From positions 25,332,094 through 25,396,093 of the forward strand of contig CM034610.1 in the NCBI GenBank assembly GCA_020091685.1: a DNA stretch of 64,000 nucleotides, given 5' to 3'. Both the position numbers and the translations under genes were made by a program. The DNA is from Lutjanus erythropterus. Lineage: Eukaryota > Chordata > Actinopteri > Lutjaniformes > Lutjanidae. This document shows positions 34,941 through 46,492 of the stretch, in pieces (within the stretch, counting starts at the first letter, position 1; every line of letters starts with the position of its first letter). The notes under the pieces were generated by a model. It was not told where the DNA came from. It saw only the letters and a list, made by a program, of their open reading frames with translations, and searched no databases.

Positions 34941-35285
34941 CACATATTCCTAAAAAAGCATCAGTGCAATGTAAACATCAGTTTCTTTACTTTTTTAATT
35001 CTATCAGTATTATAACTGCCTGATGGAAAATCAATTCTGTCTGGATGCAGATTTGTGGTGACGTGTGTTCATGTCATGTGTACACGGAGAGCAGGACCTG
35101 TGACCTAACATTTGGCATGTATTATTCAAATTTCAATTGAGGGTGCAAAATATTGCTAACAAAGGGTGCAATGCATGCTTTTGCACCCTTGAAGAACCTG
35201 CCCTGTTATCCAGGAAGTGACACAAGTGAAAAATAAACTGTTCCATATTATTAAAACACAAGATTTTTTTTTTTCATTTTAAGGT
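34941..35285. other. Intronic DNA without recognised genes
   Basis: Ordinary sequence with a T-run near 35265; nothing to report. Confidence 0.4.
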
Positions 35286-35480
35286 AGGGCTGCAACTAAT
35301 TTTCAATTATTTTCTTTATCGATCAATCTGCCTTTTTTGATGATTAATTTATAATGATATAATATTATAATAATTCAGTCTATTTAATGTAGCTAAAAAC
35401 AGCAACTTTGCTTAAAAATTATGATAAAACAATTAATAAATCATGAGTGATCTTTTGCCAATTGATTTTCTTTTGATCGG
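35286..35480. mobile_element. Short CTGCAACTAATTTTC element copy
   Basis: AGGGCTGCAACTAATTTTCAATTATTTTCTTTATCGATCAATCTGCC is the mirror-side end of the CTGCAACGATTA family (its right end inverted), so this copy starts in the minus orientation and then loses similarity. Confidence 0.5.
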
Positions 35481-36458
35481 CAGGTACAAAAGATCCCAGT
35501 GATCCAAATTCGAATTTCGGCTCCTGGTCTGATCGTGTGTAAACTACATCTGTTCTGCTCAACTGCCACGCTCAAGCCCATCTCCCTCGGTGCTTATTAG
35601 TCATGCAACAGCTCCCTGTCCAGACACCCCAACCTTTCAACCCCATTTCTCATTTTCCAATCAGCCGGTGCCATAAACTGTAATTGCAGTGTCAGGCAGT
35701 TGACTTTGTTTCAAGTCTAGAGGCACTGATGGGAGCAAGAAGGAGATGGCAGTCATTTTGCCCATAACACCACAAAAATGAAACAGACTCCTCCACACTC
35801 CTCCATTTTCCAGCTAAAAAAAAAAGTATAAGGCTCGCTGTAATATCCGAGACCATGAGGGGACATTTTCCCTCTCGTTCACATTTTGGCTTTCCAGACG
35901 GGTCTACTTGTACATGAAACTGCCGCGGGCAACAGTAACAGTGGGCCGCTCTGTCTCAAAGAAAGCCTTACATACACACACGGGTTGAAGTCTGATCTGT
36001 GTCTTAACGAAAAGACTCAGAGCGTATCTGATATCTAAACACTGCTGCTGCCGTAACTGCGAGACATTTGTCCTTTCTGTTTAAACAGCCTGAATCTCAG
36101 GGTGTGAGATTACACACACTCTCTACTGAACATTTGCTACACATCTTAAAAGGCCTCTGATTAATCGCAAAGTGGTTGGACTGAGAAGAACAGCAGCAAG
36201 TTACAGACTGACTCAACTGTTAATAATAGTGTCTGAGAACAAAACACAACGTCGTTTCCAGAGATAAATAAAACATGAAATTTGATTTCCCACATGGATG
36301 TATAATAAGATCTAGATACCAGACCCGAAGACGGCACATATACAGTCTAATAAGAACTGCACTACACAAAAATGTACAAATCCATATGCACAGTAGTTTT
36401 TCTCCTGCTGACCCTGCCTGCAAGCTCCCACTTTACACTGTGATGATATCACTGATTT
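35481..36458. other. Low-repeat intronic stretch, candidate conserved non-coding DNA
   Basis: Free of recognised repeats. Positions 35640-35760 (CAATCAGCCGGTGCCATAAACTGTAATTGCAGTGTCAGGCAGTTGAC) and 35820-35960 have the mixed composition usual for conserved vertebrate non-coding elements. Conservation cannot be assessed here. Confidence 0.25.
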
Positions 36459-36953
36459 TTAAAGGAACAGTTCACCCGAAAATTCAAATTCTGTCATTAC
36501 CTACTCACCTTCATACCAGTTGAACATCAGGTTTAGTTTTTTAGTCTACAAAACATTGCTGGAGTTTTGTAACATAAAAAAAAAACATAAAAAAGCACAA
36601 AATGCCTCCATATAGTTTCCTAAAGCCCTGACATACTGTTGCACACCGTGACACTACACACACCCAGTTCAGACAGTGTGCACGCGCACATGAACATGGC
36701 TCCAAGTTAAGGATCTAAAGTGAGGATTTAGGCTAAAAACGTGGCATAAATGACGTCTTTCAAGTCGGCCTGGCGTGTCAGGGCTTTACGATACTTGGAT
36801 TTCACCAGACGAGCAGTACGATTCTGCAACGCTGTTCTTCTGCGAAACTCCAGCTGTGTTTTGTGGACTGAAAAACTAAACCCAACCTTCATTCGGCACG
36901 AGGGTGAGTAGAAAATGACTGAATTTACATTTTTGGGTGAACTATCCCTTTAA
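36459..36953. mobile_element. TTAA-bounded inverted-repeat element, essentially complete
   Basis: The left end TTAAAGGAACAGTTCACCCGAAAATTCAAATTCTGTCATT and the right end AATGACTGAATTTACATTTTTGGGTGAACTATCCCTTTAA are inverted repeats. TTAA lies at each boundary (36459-36462 and 36950-36953), the target choice of piggyBac-type transposons. Interior: TTTTGTGGACTGAAAAACTAAACCCAACC and no transposase. A right part of another copy is at 54800-54918 and a right tip at 12991-13033. Confidence 0.75.
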
Positions 36954-39656
36954 GTTGCTCAAGTTCAGCCATCCTCACCAAAACTTAAGAAGTAGCTTAG
37001 TTTAGAATGTAAAGGGGGGCGTCATGTTTACGTCTCATCATCCAACTGATTCACCCACAATGAACCTGCAGCCTGTATTATAACTTGGTGATCATAGGTG
37101 ATCATAATGTAGAGAATTGAGTTTTAAATTCCTTATTATTGGCTATTTCGCATCCCCCCCACCCACCACCACCACCACCCTCCACCCCACAGGTTATTCC
37201 TACAACTTAAAATTAGCTGCCCGAACTAGAATAAGGTTGGTTACATGTTGCTGGAAAAGGCCTGTTGGTTCATTTGTAAAAAGTCTGTGCAAAAAGGAAC
37301 TGGACCAGAGCTTCAAAGGCAACAATAGATCTCGTTTGTCCTTGGATTAGACTAAATGAACTGAACAAAAGGTGTGAAAATGTGTCTTACGAGACAAAAC
37401 AGTGAAGCACCGTCTTAATAGCTTATTATATCAGCCTATTATATCTTTAAAAACAACAATCTGGGGACAAAACAGGCTACACAATGTAGTTTCCTGAGAT
37501 AAAACACCCCGTTCCCTGAGTGTGTCGCTGCAGAGATTAATGCACTTCAGCGTCGTCACAATCAGAGCAGCTAATCTGTGTTATTCAATTTAAAAAATGC
37601 CATTCACCAGCTTAGTAACTTGGGGCTCACACAATTTCTCCAGCGCAGATCAAGGGACAGCTGGCTCATCTGTTGTCTTCAGATTAGCGGGTGTATTCCC
37701 CTTCAGAGCTCCGGCATCCCTGAAGCCAGAGGCTCACTTGAAACTGCATCAGACACAAAGGGCGGCCGTCTTATCTCGCCATCTCACATCTGAACTACAG
37801 ACCAATTTCAGCAGCCAGTGCATCCTCATTTAAGAGTGACAGGGCCTCTGTTTGAGCCAAGTGCACCTCCCACAGGAGCAGGAGTGGGATGTAGCTTTCT
37901 AGCGCTCCCTGTCTGTCGTGAGCTGATAAGTCAGGGTTGCTAAAACCAGTCCTCCAGATGTCCTTGAAAGGTTTGGAGAGCTGCTAAGAGAAAGCATGTG
38001 TGTGCGTACAGTATTTCTGGGTCTCGTCCTCAAGTGTAAATTGTGTCTTTAAAAGAGACGTTTGCGGCAGCGTGTGTGTATCTATTCAAGCGTGTACATA
38101 TGTCTTACAAACCGTAATAAACTGCAGGATACAGATGTTCAAGTGAAGGAGCCAGATTGTAAGATCGGCGCTCGTCTGTTAGGAGGGGTGGATTCACCGC
38201 AAAGTGACGGCTACAGATATCAAAACACCGGAGGATACTCCAGTCTCCTCTGCGCTTCACACATAAATACACAAACAGCAGAGAGGAGATACGTTCAGTC
38301 GGCAGCAAGTTCACCTCAGCCTTGAAGCCTTGCAGGGAAGGACATCACAACATTAGTGAATGAATTAAAAGATGTAATGTGTATATAAATGTATGTAGGG
38401 CTGTATAGAATAGTTAGAATCAATTTCATTAAACTCCTTCACTCAGTTTATCTTCAGATTTATTACAGTGACAGTTACTCTACTCATCTCTATCAGTAAG
38501 ACAGGCACTGGTTTCTTATACATAAAGCCCTTAATTGAAATTTACCATCATTTATCACTTCCTTTTTAATCTTCTCCGATAGCTGAATATTATTCAACTT
38601 GGATCGGATAACGCTCGAAGTCCCCCGTGGAAACACCAAATCTGGGAAAACTGCGTTCAGTTTTTGTGCACAAACCTGGAACATTTTACAACAAAGATTA
38701 AAACTTAGTCTGTGTAAAGCCGTAATAAATGTGTGTTCTGAGTTTGTCACACCACAGAAACTGCTATTAAGCACCCAGACAAATTTGAATGATTAAAAAA
38801 AAATTGCCAAGTATATAAAATTACCCTTCAAAATCATGAAAAAACTGCAGTAAAATGGAAGCAGTATGGTAAAAGTGAAAGTCTGAGGACGATATGATAA
38901 AGGGACCTGGACACAGTTTGGACAAGAGGCCTGAGAGGATATTGTCCATAACAGAGTGGCCAGTACAGGATAATAAGAGCAAATTTATGCATTATAAAAT
39001 AATTAATAGATATTGCTAGACTCCAGGGTTACTATCAGACCTATCATGCTGTGCTGTGGGATTTACTTTCGGTTTTTGTTTTGTTTTTTTGTCTGGGCTT
39101 GTGTTACCATGACATCACTGTAATGCTGCAGGACGTTTGTGAGGAAAACAATAAAAAAAATCTAGATGACAAAAAGCTCAATTTGAAAAAAAAAACGTGT
39201 TCTGTTGTTGTCTGTGTTTGTTTTCTCATTAATTACATATATATTTGTTTTGTTGTTGTAGTTATTCTGATGCAACTGAACTCTCATTAACATTGTAAAT
39301 AAGAGCATCCTGTCAATAATTACTGGAGATTAAATACAGGTGGAACGAATGAATGAATTTCAAATCAACATTCAAATGCTGTGCCGCTTTTTCTTTGCAT
39401 GTCTTTTCTTTCTGCACAGTTTCCAAATTCTCCGAAATGTTCCTTTAGAGTTATAACATCAAAGCTTCATTCAAAAACCCCAATAGAAGCGTCAAATGTA
39501 AAAAAAAAAAATATGAAAACAATTTTTAAAAACTTCGGTATAGCCAAACCGCCCAGTCAGGCAAGTGGGACAGAAGTCTACTTGTATGATTTTTTACTTG
39601 TCTTTGTACAAACTGTTTTATTACTGGTTATCAAATAAAGACAAAGACTAGAATCT
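36954..39656. other. Intronic DNA without recognised genes
   Basis: Positions 37155-37190 are a C-rich CCCCCCACCCACCACCACCACC tract. Positions 37560-37900 are GC-richer with overlapping short frames that have no recognised motif. Positions 38590-38800 have open frames on both strands, neither convincing. Confidence 0.35.
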
Positions 39657-39870
39657 GGGGCTGCAACATTTATAAAATGTCAGAAAATAATGAAAAATGT
39701 TCTTCAGTTCTTCAAAGTCCAGGGTGATTTCGTTAAATGTCTTGTTTTGTCAGTCTAAAACCCCAAGATATTCAGTTTACTATGATAATAAACAAAGAAG
39801 AGCAGGAAAACAACTAAAAACAGCATTTGAATGTAAAATTACTCCAACAATTAGTCGATTATCAAAATAG
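39657..39870 (-). mobile_element. CTGCAACGATTA element, inverted copy
   Basis: GGGGCTGCAACATTTATAAAATGTCAGAAAATAATGAAAAATG, AAATGTCTTGTTTTGTCAGTCTAAAACCCCAAGATATTCAGTTTACTATGAT and CAACAATTAGTCGATTATCAAAATAG: the full series of family phrases in reverse order. Confidence 0.65.
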
Positions 39871-41158
39871 TTTAATTCTTTTTTTTTGCTTGGTCAGGCA
39901 AGTGACTTGTGAGATTTAAAAGCCCAACATGGCATTAAACCCTATTAGTGAGCCTTGAATATGTATATGAATTACTTGAAAAGCAGCCCCAGAGTTTAAT
40001 TTTGAATTTGGAGCAGCTTGCGTGAAACATTGCAATGCAATTTAATTTGTTTTTTGTCAGATTTCACCCAGATGTTTATAAAAACGCAAGTCAGCAGTGA
40101 GAAAAATGTGACTGCATGTACGATTACAGCATCTGAAGCTGAGAGCAGCAAGTTTTATTCAGCAAGGCTCTGTGACCAGTTCATGAGTAGAGAGTAGATA
40201 ACAAGACATGACCTGTGCTTCACAAGGAGGAAAAGAGGTTTAAATCAAGTAAGATAAATAATGAGGAGGTCAGATGTTAAATGAGGGACATTTTTGGTGC
40301 TAAAATGAAGCCTTAAGTCCTGATGTCTTGAGAATAAATTACATAACACATCAACACTGACTACTGGGAAAAGTGCAGCTACTGAGTGTCTTTAACTTGA
40401 CACGAAACTTTCTAAATCATAAACCACAGCCAGTAAAAGTGACCCACACTGCATTCCTTCATCTCAAACGAGTAAATTATAATCAAACAAACAGCTACTT
40501 GGTTAAAAAACTGCAAAAAAAAACTTTCAAAGACTGATTTTTCATAAACACATTCACTGAAGCAGCGGACTCGAGGGACATAATAATATACTGTGGGATA
40601 TTTGAAGCTTTACTAAATTAATTCATCTGTGCAAATCAAGCTTTTGGCTGGACGAAAGCTCTTCGAAGGCACATTTTCACATCATAATAAAGGCCCTATC
40701 TATCCTGGGGAGACGGTTAAGAGAGAGGAGGGTGTTACATCGGCTTGGCAATAACCCGAAACTTATTAGATTCAAATAAGAGCGAGGACTGTGCTGTTAC
40801 AAAATGAACACTGCGAGCTCTCCCGAGTGTTGCTTTTGGCTCGGATTATCTGCCACATCAAAGGGCCCGTTCCTCTGAGTGAGAGCTTTATAAGGATTGA
40901 GTGACAGTAATGCATGTGCAGGAACAAAAGGTTTCGTGTGGCTCGGTGACATGGTTACAGCGTTTTAATAGTTATTTCACCTGACTGAGGGGGAAAGGGG
41001 ATGCAGAGGTCGGTCTGTGAACCACACAGAGAAGTGGTTTTGATTTAGCTGCAACGTGCAGCAGTGAAGGCTGAGAAATCTGTTTGCAGTGTTCATCATA
41101 TTAAAGACAGGACTTTTTAGGATATTTTTAATATCAATAAAATTAAATGTGTGAGCTA
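39871..41158. other. Low-repeat intronic stretch, candidate conserved non-coding DNA
   Basis: Positions 40600-40960 are free of recognised repeats and of even composition. CATCAAAGGG (about 40856-40865) matches the TCF/LEF core. The stretch lies about 3 kb downstream of the tanc2 start exon. Regulatory function is a guess until conservation is checked. Confidence 0.25.
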
Positions 41159-41541
41159 TATTTAGAATATTTTCACTGTTTTACTTTGTAGTAGGGCAGC
41201 CATTTCTTACAGGAAACTGCTTTCACAGAAGCTAAATATCATTGTCTTCCAGTCAACCAAATTCCACAGCCAAAATCGCTAATTTTACCTTGCAGACCAC
41301 AGGGGTTGATCGTCTACTGCTGCATTGATCTGTCAGTTTGTTTGTGTTTTGTGTGACTTTGGTGAATCTGAACCATTGTTTTAAGTCACAGAAGTCGAAC
41401 AATAACACAAACAAACTAACAGAACGAAGCAGCGGTAGACCAGCAACTCACGTGTTTTGCGAGGTAAAACGACTGATTTCGCCTATGGAGTTTGGTTGGT
41501 TAGGAGAGAGTGATATTTGGCCCATATAATGGTGGTTTTAC
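41159..41541. mobile_element. Foldback element, copy A (inner part)
   Basis: TATTTAGAATATTTTCACTG...GGCAGCCATTTCTTACAGGAAACTGC...TATCATTGTCTTCCAGTCAACCAAATTCCA is followed by the inverse series ...TATGGAGTTTGGTTGGTTAGGAGAGAGTGATATTTGGCCCATATAATGGTGG. The two halves fold back on each other around a centre with TTTGTTTGTGTTTTGTGTGACTTTGGTG and AAGTCACAGAAG...ACACAAACAAACT. The outer arms are missing. Confidence 0.65.
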
Positions 41542-43877
41542 ATCATCATTTCAATGATCTTTTGTCAGCAATTCCCAACTTTATATAATAATAATAATAA
41601 TACCTATTAATATAATCAATTAAATAACATGACCTTGATCAAAATGACAGGCAGAAAATGGACGGATGGGTGGATGGACCTTTTTACTAAAACAGACACT
41701 GGTCCATTAAGAGTCAACAGCCTCAGGCACTGTCACAACGATCACACTTCTGGTTTATAGATCCAGAAGGGGGTTGGGGGATGTCTACCAAATTGGCTCA
41801 TTGGCTCACTCAGCCGAGAAAACTGAGGCTCCCCATCACCAGATTAACTCTTAAATCCCTGCCAGGAGAGTGCCCAACACACACACACCCCTGTGCCAGC
41901 TTTAAAAGGGTCCTTGTCTCCTTGCCACATGTCTGTAACTTAGTTGTGTTCAGCCTCTGTTGCTCGAAACAAAGTTAGCCGATCTGCAGTTCTCATTGTA
42001 GTATTTTCTTTCCACCCCAACCTACTTGTGTGCATCCGGCAAGTGTCCAAAGAAAAAACAAAACAAAACAATACTTTGACAATTTCATTTAGCAGATGCT
42101 TTTATCCAAAGCAACGTACATCTGAAAGCTGATACAACATAAGCAGACGACACGACGTAGGTTATTGGTAAATCTGAGCTCCAATTTTCTATCTTTTGAA
42201 AGAGGAATTTGAAATGACAGTCAGGGCTTAAAACCAATGATATAGTCTAACAATGGCATACCCATCCATGCTAATACAATTATGTTTAAATTAAAAATAA
42301 AACTGCAACATGATATTAAAATCAAAAGTCAAATTGAATTGTGGACTTGTCACTATAGTGGAGATCTTGCAGATTGCAAACACTTTGGCTCACGCTCCCC
42401 TTCCAAGCATGTAGGAGAAACTACGGTGGCTTTGAAACTCATGAAAAAGTTGCATCTTGAGCCAGTTTTTGGTTTGTTTGCTCTGGGCTATGGGCTATCA
42501 TCATCAAAACAATCTAAGATGATGAAAAGATAATGATTCTTTTATTCACGCATGTTGATTATACACAACAGATCATAAAAATAACTTTCTGATTAACAGG
42601 GGATGGGTTGTGGGTGAGTCTGTCCAGTTGGATGTGTGCGCATTTACACACAAGGCTCAACAGAGCAACGTCTTTAGTTACTTCAGTTTCTGCTGAGGAG
42701 ATTTCTTTGTCCTGTTGAGTTTATACCTGCTTCAAGTTTTGCTGCTCAAGTATCAAAAATGTTTGCTGCAGTGACATTTCTGCAAGCATGGAAATTAAAC
42801 TGAAAGCAGATTTTCAAATCATTAAAGTAAATTGTTAAAGAAAACATTCATGCATCAATACAACACACAAAAAAGAATTCACCTGGAAAGCTCGACAACA
42901 TTTAAATGGTAACAGAGCCCATGGGTCTCTACATTGGAGAAAATCGTACGTTCAGGTGGGTGAATGATTTATGTGTACATGTGGAGGAGTACATCTGTGC
43001 ATCACTATTATACACAAACAAACACATACTTAAAAATATTATTTTGCATTTTGGTCATATTCTGCTGATAAATCCCAGTAAATCTTACAGACTGGATGTT
43101 TAAGACTTTTACATTACTTGTACATTAGGTCATGTACCTGCACCAACATGCATGATGAAACCATGTTTAAATACCAAAACGAATATACATGGCTTGACCT
43201 TGAAAACATTATTTGTTGGGATATTTGAGGTTCACTCAACCTGTACAAAGTGTGTCTCTGGTGAGAAACTTTTACTGTGAAATGGCTGCAGGAACTGTTG
43301 AGTTTGCTTTACAAGCAGATTAACACTGTGCTTTTATTACAGCTCTGATGGCAAAGCAAAGAAAAGCAATCATTAAACAGTGAGGTTCACAACTCAAACC
43401 TCCAGCCACAAAACAACAGTGAAGCCAACATTAAGCAGGTGCTATAAAACTACTGAATTGATGTAAAGAGAGCTTGGCTGAGCTGGGAACTGTCTTGTTG
43501 TGGTCAAAGTGAGGCTGAACAAGCCACTGCTGTGACTGTATAATGGGAACAGCAATCTCCTCAATGCAGCATGACATTGCATGACCAAAGCATGTTTTAA
43601 GTGTCGCTGGAAAACAGGTGTTTTGTTCTCACAACAGGAGGTAAAGCTGTTCAAGCAGCAGGACTGATGAGGGGCTTTGGATCTATTTTAAGCGGAAAAG
43701 AGGTTTTAAGGGGTCTTCAACAGTGACAGATTGCTCTTTAAGAACCGAAATACATTTAATCTTCTGAGCTGCATGTTCCTGCTTCCTAAAATACACCCGC
43801 AGCACGAGTGGCCACCTTCTGTGTGCTGACAGGCAGATGCGTCATTGTTTGTGGCTGGCATCAGAAAACAGACTCAC
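41542..43877. other. Intronic DNA just downstream of the tanc2 start exon
   Basis: Positions 41584-41604 are an (ATA)n run. Positions 42084-42122 (TTCATTTAGCAGATGCTTTTATCCAAAGCAACGTACATC) match, from memory, a short dispersed fish repeat (CATTTAGCAGACGCTTTTATCCAAAGCGACTTACA). The rest is ordinary with no further exon found. Confidence 0.45.
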
Positions 43878-43944
43878 CACTGCTGCGACTCTTGCGGTTG
43901 GCCTTCCCTCCCGTCAGCAACATCTTCAAGCTGTTCCTAAACAT
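43878..43944 (-). CDS. tanc2: First coding exon of a TANC2-like scaffold protein (start codon to splice donor)
   Basis: TANC2 is a large postsynaptic scaffold that binds PSD-95-type proteins; it carries a P-loop ATPase domain, ankyrin repeats and TPRs, all encoded by later exons not found here. Seen: on the minus strand the ATG at 43944-43942 opens 22 codons beginning MFRNSLKMLLTGGK and ending in the basic/serine stretch NRKSRSS. One extra G (43878) follows, then the donor GTGAGTC (43877-43871), so the intron is phase 1. The start is supported by an in-frame TAG at 43968-43966, eight codons upstream, and by G at -3. From memory, vertebrate TANC2 begins almost identically and differs from TANC1, which starts differently. 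The basic, amphipathic segment contains no named domain. I cannot tell a teleost tanc2a from tanc2b copy, and an alternative promoter isoform is possible. The match is recalled, not searched. Confidence 0.85.
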
Positions 43945-44005
43945 GACTGCAGCAGATGCCCTGGACTAGACTACAGAAAAATCTGTCGGGGAAAGAAGAA
44001 GAGAG
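43945..44005 (-). other. tanc2: 3' splice site and 5' UTR segment of the tanc2 start exon
   Basis: Read on the minus strand, a pyrimidine run (about 44005-43987, CTCTCTTCTTCTTTCCCC) leads into GACAG ending at 43983. The exon would then start at 43982 and carry 38 nt of 5' UTR before the ATG, for a total exon of 105 bp. Further AGs follow closely (CTGTAG at 43971, CTGCAG at 43948), so the exact acceptor could shift by a few tens of bases without altering the protein. A spliced acceptor here implies at least one non-coding exon further upstream on the minus strand, that is, at higher coordinates. Confidence 0.7.
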
Positions 44006-44340
44006 GATAAATATTAATGTTTCTGGGAGCACTCGCAGTATGACCAACTGTCTGCTGCGAGATCGAAATGACATCGTTAACAAGAGAATCCAGGAGTTAA
44101 AAGCATCATTAGAGATATCAGAACGCAACATAACGACACTGTCAAGACAAGAGAGAGAAAAAAAAAGAATATTCAAAAGAAGTTAATGGGAGTTTGTGTC
44201 AGATAAAGCTGAAATGAGGGAAATCCCACTCATGAATCATGTATACTCATAATTTTACCCATTCCCACACAACGATGGCAGCATGCTGATACATAAGGCC
44301 ACTGGTAGCAATTAGGATTCAGTGAAAAAAACTGCAGTAA
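44006..44340. other. Intronic DNA immediately upstream of the start exon
   Basis: Purine-rich near 44150-44180; a short open plus-strand frame (43956-44186) overlaps the exon antisense and is taken as chance. No repeat recognised. Confidence 0.4.
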
Positions 44341-44380
44341 CTCTGCGGACCCCCTAGGGGTTGCAGACCCCTTGTTGACA
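44341..44380 (+). repeat. hAT-like terminus fragment
   Basis: CTCTGCGGACCCCCTAGGGGTTGCAGACCCC is a palindromic phrase typical of the ends of 'GGGGTCCGCGGACCCC' elements. Related to the fragment at 15763. Confidence 0.4.
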
Positions 44381-46248
44381 ATCTATGATATAATTGTATT
44401 TTACAAAAAAGAGCGACAAATGTAATCATTTGTGTTGGATTAAAAATATTGTGGGCGGGTTCAGATCAGCTTTCTAGAAAATATCACAGGTTATGACAGG
44501 CGGGTCAACTGACAAAGCAGGAACTGTCTCCCTCTCAGTCAAACACACACAGCGCACAGCAGCAGCAGAGCATCCAGTGCGCTCCGTCAGCTCAACCGTC
44601 CGATGCTCAAAGCTTGGCAAAACAGGTTAAATCTTTAAACTGTGGACCAGACCAAACACCAGGCTAAAGGAAAAACAGTACAGACCTACAGATGTGTACT
44701 ACTATTCTATTAAAATTGACTGTCAATATGAAGAGAAAATGAGGAAGAGAATGAGAGAGAAACAGCAACAGTCAAACATGTCAGTCAAAACATGACAACA
44801 TGCTCTCCTGACAGTAACTTGTGGCAGGTTCAGTAAATCTCCCCTTCAGTCTTTTGTCCTAGAAGCTCAGAAGAGTTTTTATTTCAGGTGGCAAAGAAAA
44901 ACAACGTATCAAGAATCGTGGAAATTCACTAGTACTGGTATTGACGACTAAATTTCTGTTATATGACTAAATCACACAAATTAATACACTAATGACACAG
45001 TGCCAACAGGCTCAGAAGATCACCTGTGCAAACCCATTCACACCGCCGACCTTCTGATTACTGGACGACCCGCTTTACCTCCTGAGCTGCTCACTATAAC
45101 CTGGAGAACAGAAGTTTGGCACAGACAGTATAAACAGTGCACTGTGCAGTATTGGAAAACTACAGGAGGTGGAGTTTGGGCTTTCTGTAATAAAAAGATT
45201 TACATAGCTGACAGATAACACCATAAATCATAAGACTGCCTTCATTTCTAGACTCCAGCTTGCTTTATCCTGCTAATTCCTCCCCTCAGCCTCCCCACTC
45301 GGCGACCCCTCTGCACACAGGCGCACATATCTCTGCTGTGAGTGGTTAGAAAGCACGGCAGCAGATGTTCTCCATTAGGTGGGAGTGACTCAGCAAAGCC
45401 CCACAGACGAGCTCCAGCTGAGGAGTTAGCTTTGGACCCAAACAATTAAAAGAAAACCTCAAAGAGGAGGACATGAAAAAGCTCTCAAAAAGCCCCCTCG
45501 ACCTAGAGAGGGGTCTGAAAGGCTTCCAGGATCATAACACTGCAGACACAGCGAGGGCCGCTGGGAAAACGGCGATGACAATGAGGCAACGTATGATATT
45601 ATAGTCAGGTGGGAGGAAACTGAGCATAAAACATTCTTAACTGATGAGTTTTTTCTTCTTTTTTTAATTTCTGAGAGTGTTATAGGAGGCATCTTCTCTT
45701 ACAAATGGACTAATGGTGACTCCAGACTTGATTGTAATGCAGGTGCACAGTTTCCTAAATTGTGATGAGGCCGAACCTTTGAACTCCAGGCTGAAACAAC
45801 ATTTAAAAAAAAAAAAAAATGTTTGATTTCATCAGGCTGCGTCTGGCCGGGCCTTTTCTGGAATTAAGACGTCTACGGAGGGTCTCAACGAGATTGAAAA
45901 GCGAGCGCAGTCCTGGCAGCTGCCAATTTGGAGTTTAGCTCGAGTGTGGAGAAAAAGAGAACGAGCTGAAAGAGAAGTCAATTTGAAGAACAACAAATAT
46001 ACTGGGGGAAAACTGAGCTACTGTAGCTGCCAAAATGAGACCAGAGCCAGCCTTCAAATCACTTCACAGGCTTTCTGGAGATGCCTCCAGCTGTGTTTCT
46101 TATTAGTTTTGAATGAAGGTGAGCGTTGATACTCTCCTACACCAGTGACCATTCAGATTTCTTTCTACATGTGTATTCGTATTTTGCAAAAAGTTGATTT
46201 AAAGGCAGGAAAAAGAGAGATTCAGTGATTGAACTGTTATGTTGTGTG
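44381..46248. other. Low-repeat intronic stretch
   Basis: Positions 45240-45700 and 45830-46110 are moderately GC-rich and free of recognised repeats, with short frames on both strands. Positions 44730-44770 are purine-rich. No exon assigned. Confidence 0.35.
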
Positions 46249-46492
46249 TAGAACTGCAATGATTAATTGATTAGTTGTCAGCTATTACATTAATTACCAA
46301 CTAATTTGATAACTGATGAATCATTCTGAGTGATTTTTTTAAATAAATCATTCTTTGAGAGCTTCACCTTGGTATTTGGAAAACACCATTCACCATTTTC
46401 TGACATTTTAGGAACCAAACAACTAACTGATTAATGGAGAAAACGATCAGCAGATTAATCAGCAATAAATATAATCATTAGTTGTAGTCCTA
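46249..46492 (+). mobile_element. CTGCAACGATTA element, internally shortened
   Basis: Left end AGAACTGCAATGATTAATTGATTAGTTGTCAGC and right end AATATAATCATTAGTTGTAGTCCTA. The middle has lost the TTCTTTACT...GACAGTAAACTG part, leaving GAGAGCTTCACCTTGGTATTTGGAAAACACC. Confidence 0.65.

Larger units (their letters stand above)
1..43877 (-). other. tanc2: Intron after the tanc2 start exon
   Basis: Everything downstream of the donor on the minus strand reads as intron. I looked for the expected next TANC2 coding stretch (an acidic and serine-rich segment leading to a GFLLGE-like motif) and recognised nothing on this strand. The first intron within the coding region therefore extends beyond the window and is over 43.8 kb long. 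Its content is mostly old non-autonomous mobile elements, listed separately, with low-repeat stretches between them. Confidence 0.7.

Noticed and set aside
43956-44186. Plus-strand 76-codon frame over the tanc2 exon
   Set aside because: It is antisense to a well-supported exon border and A/G-rich; no support for an overlapping gene.
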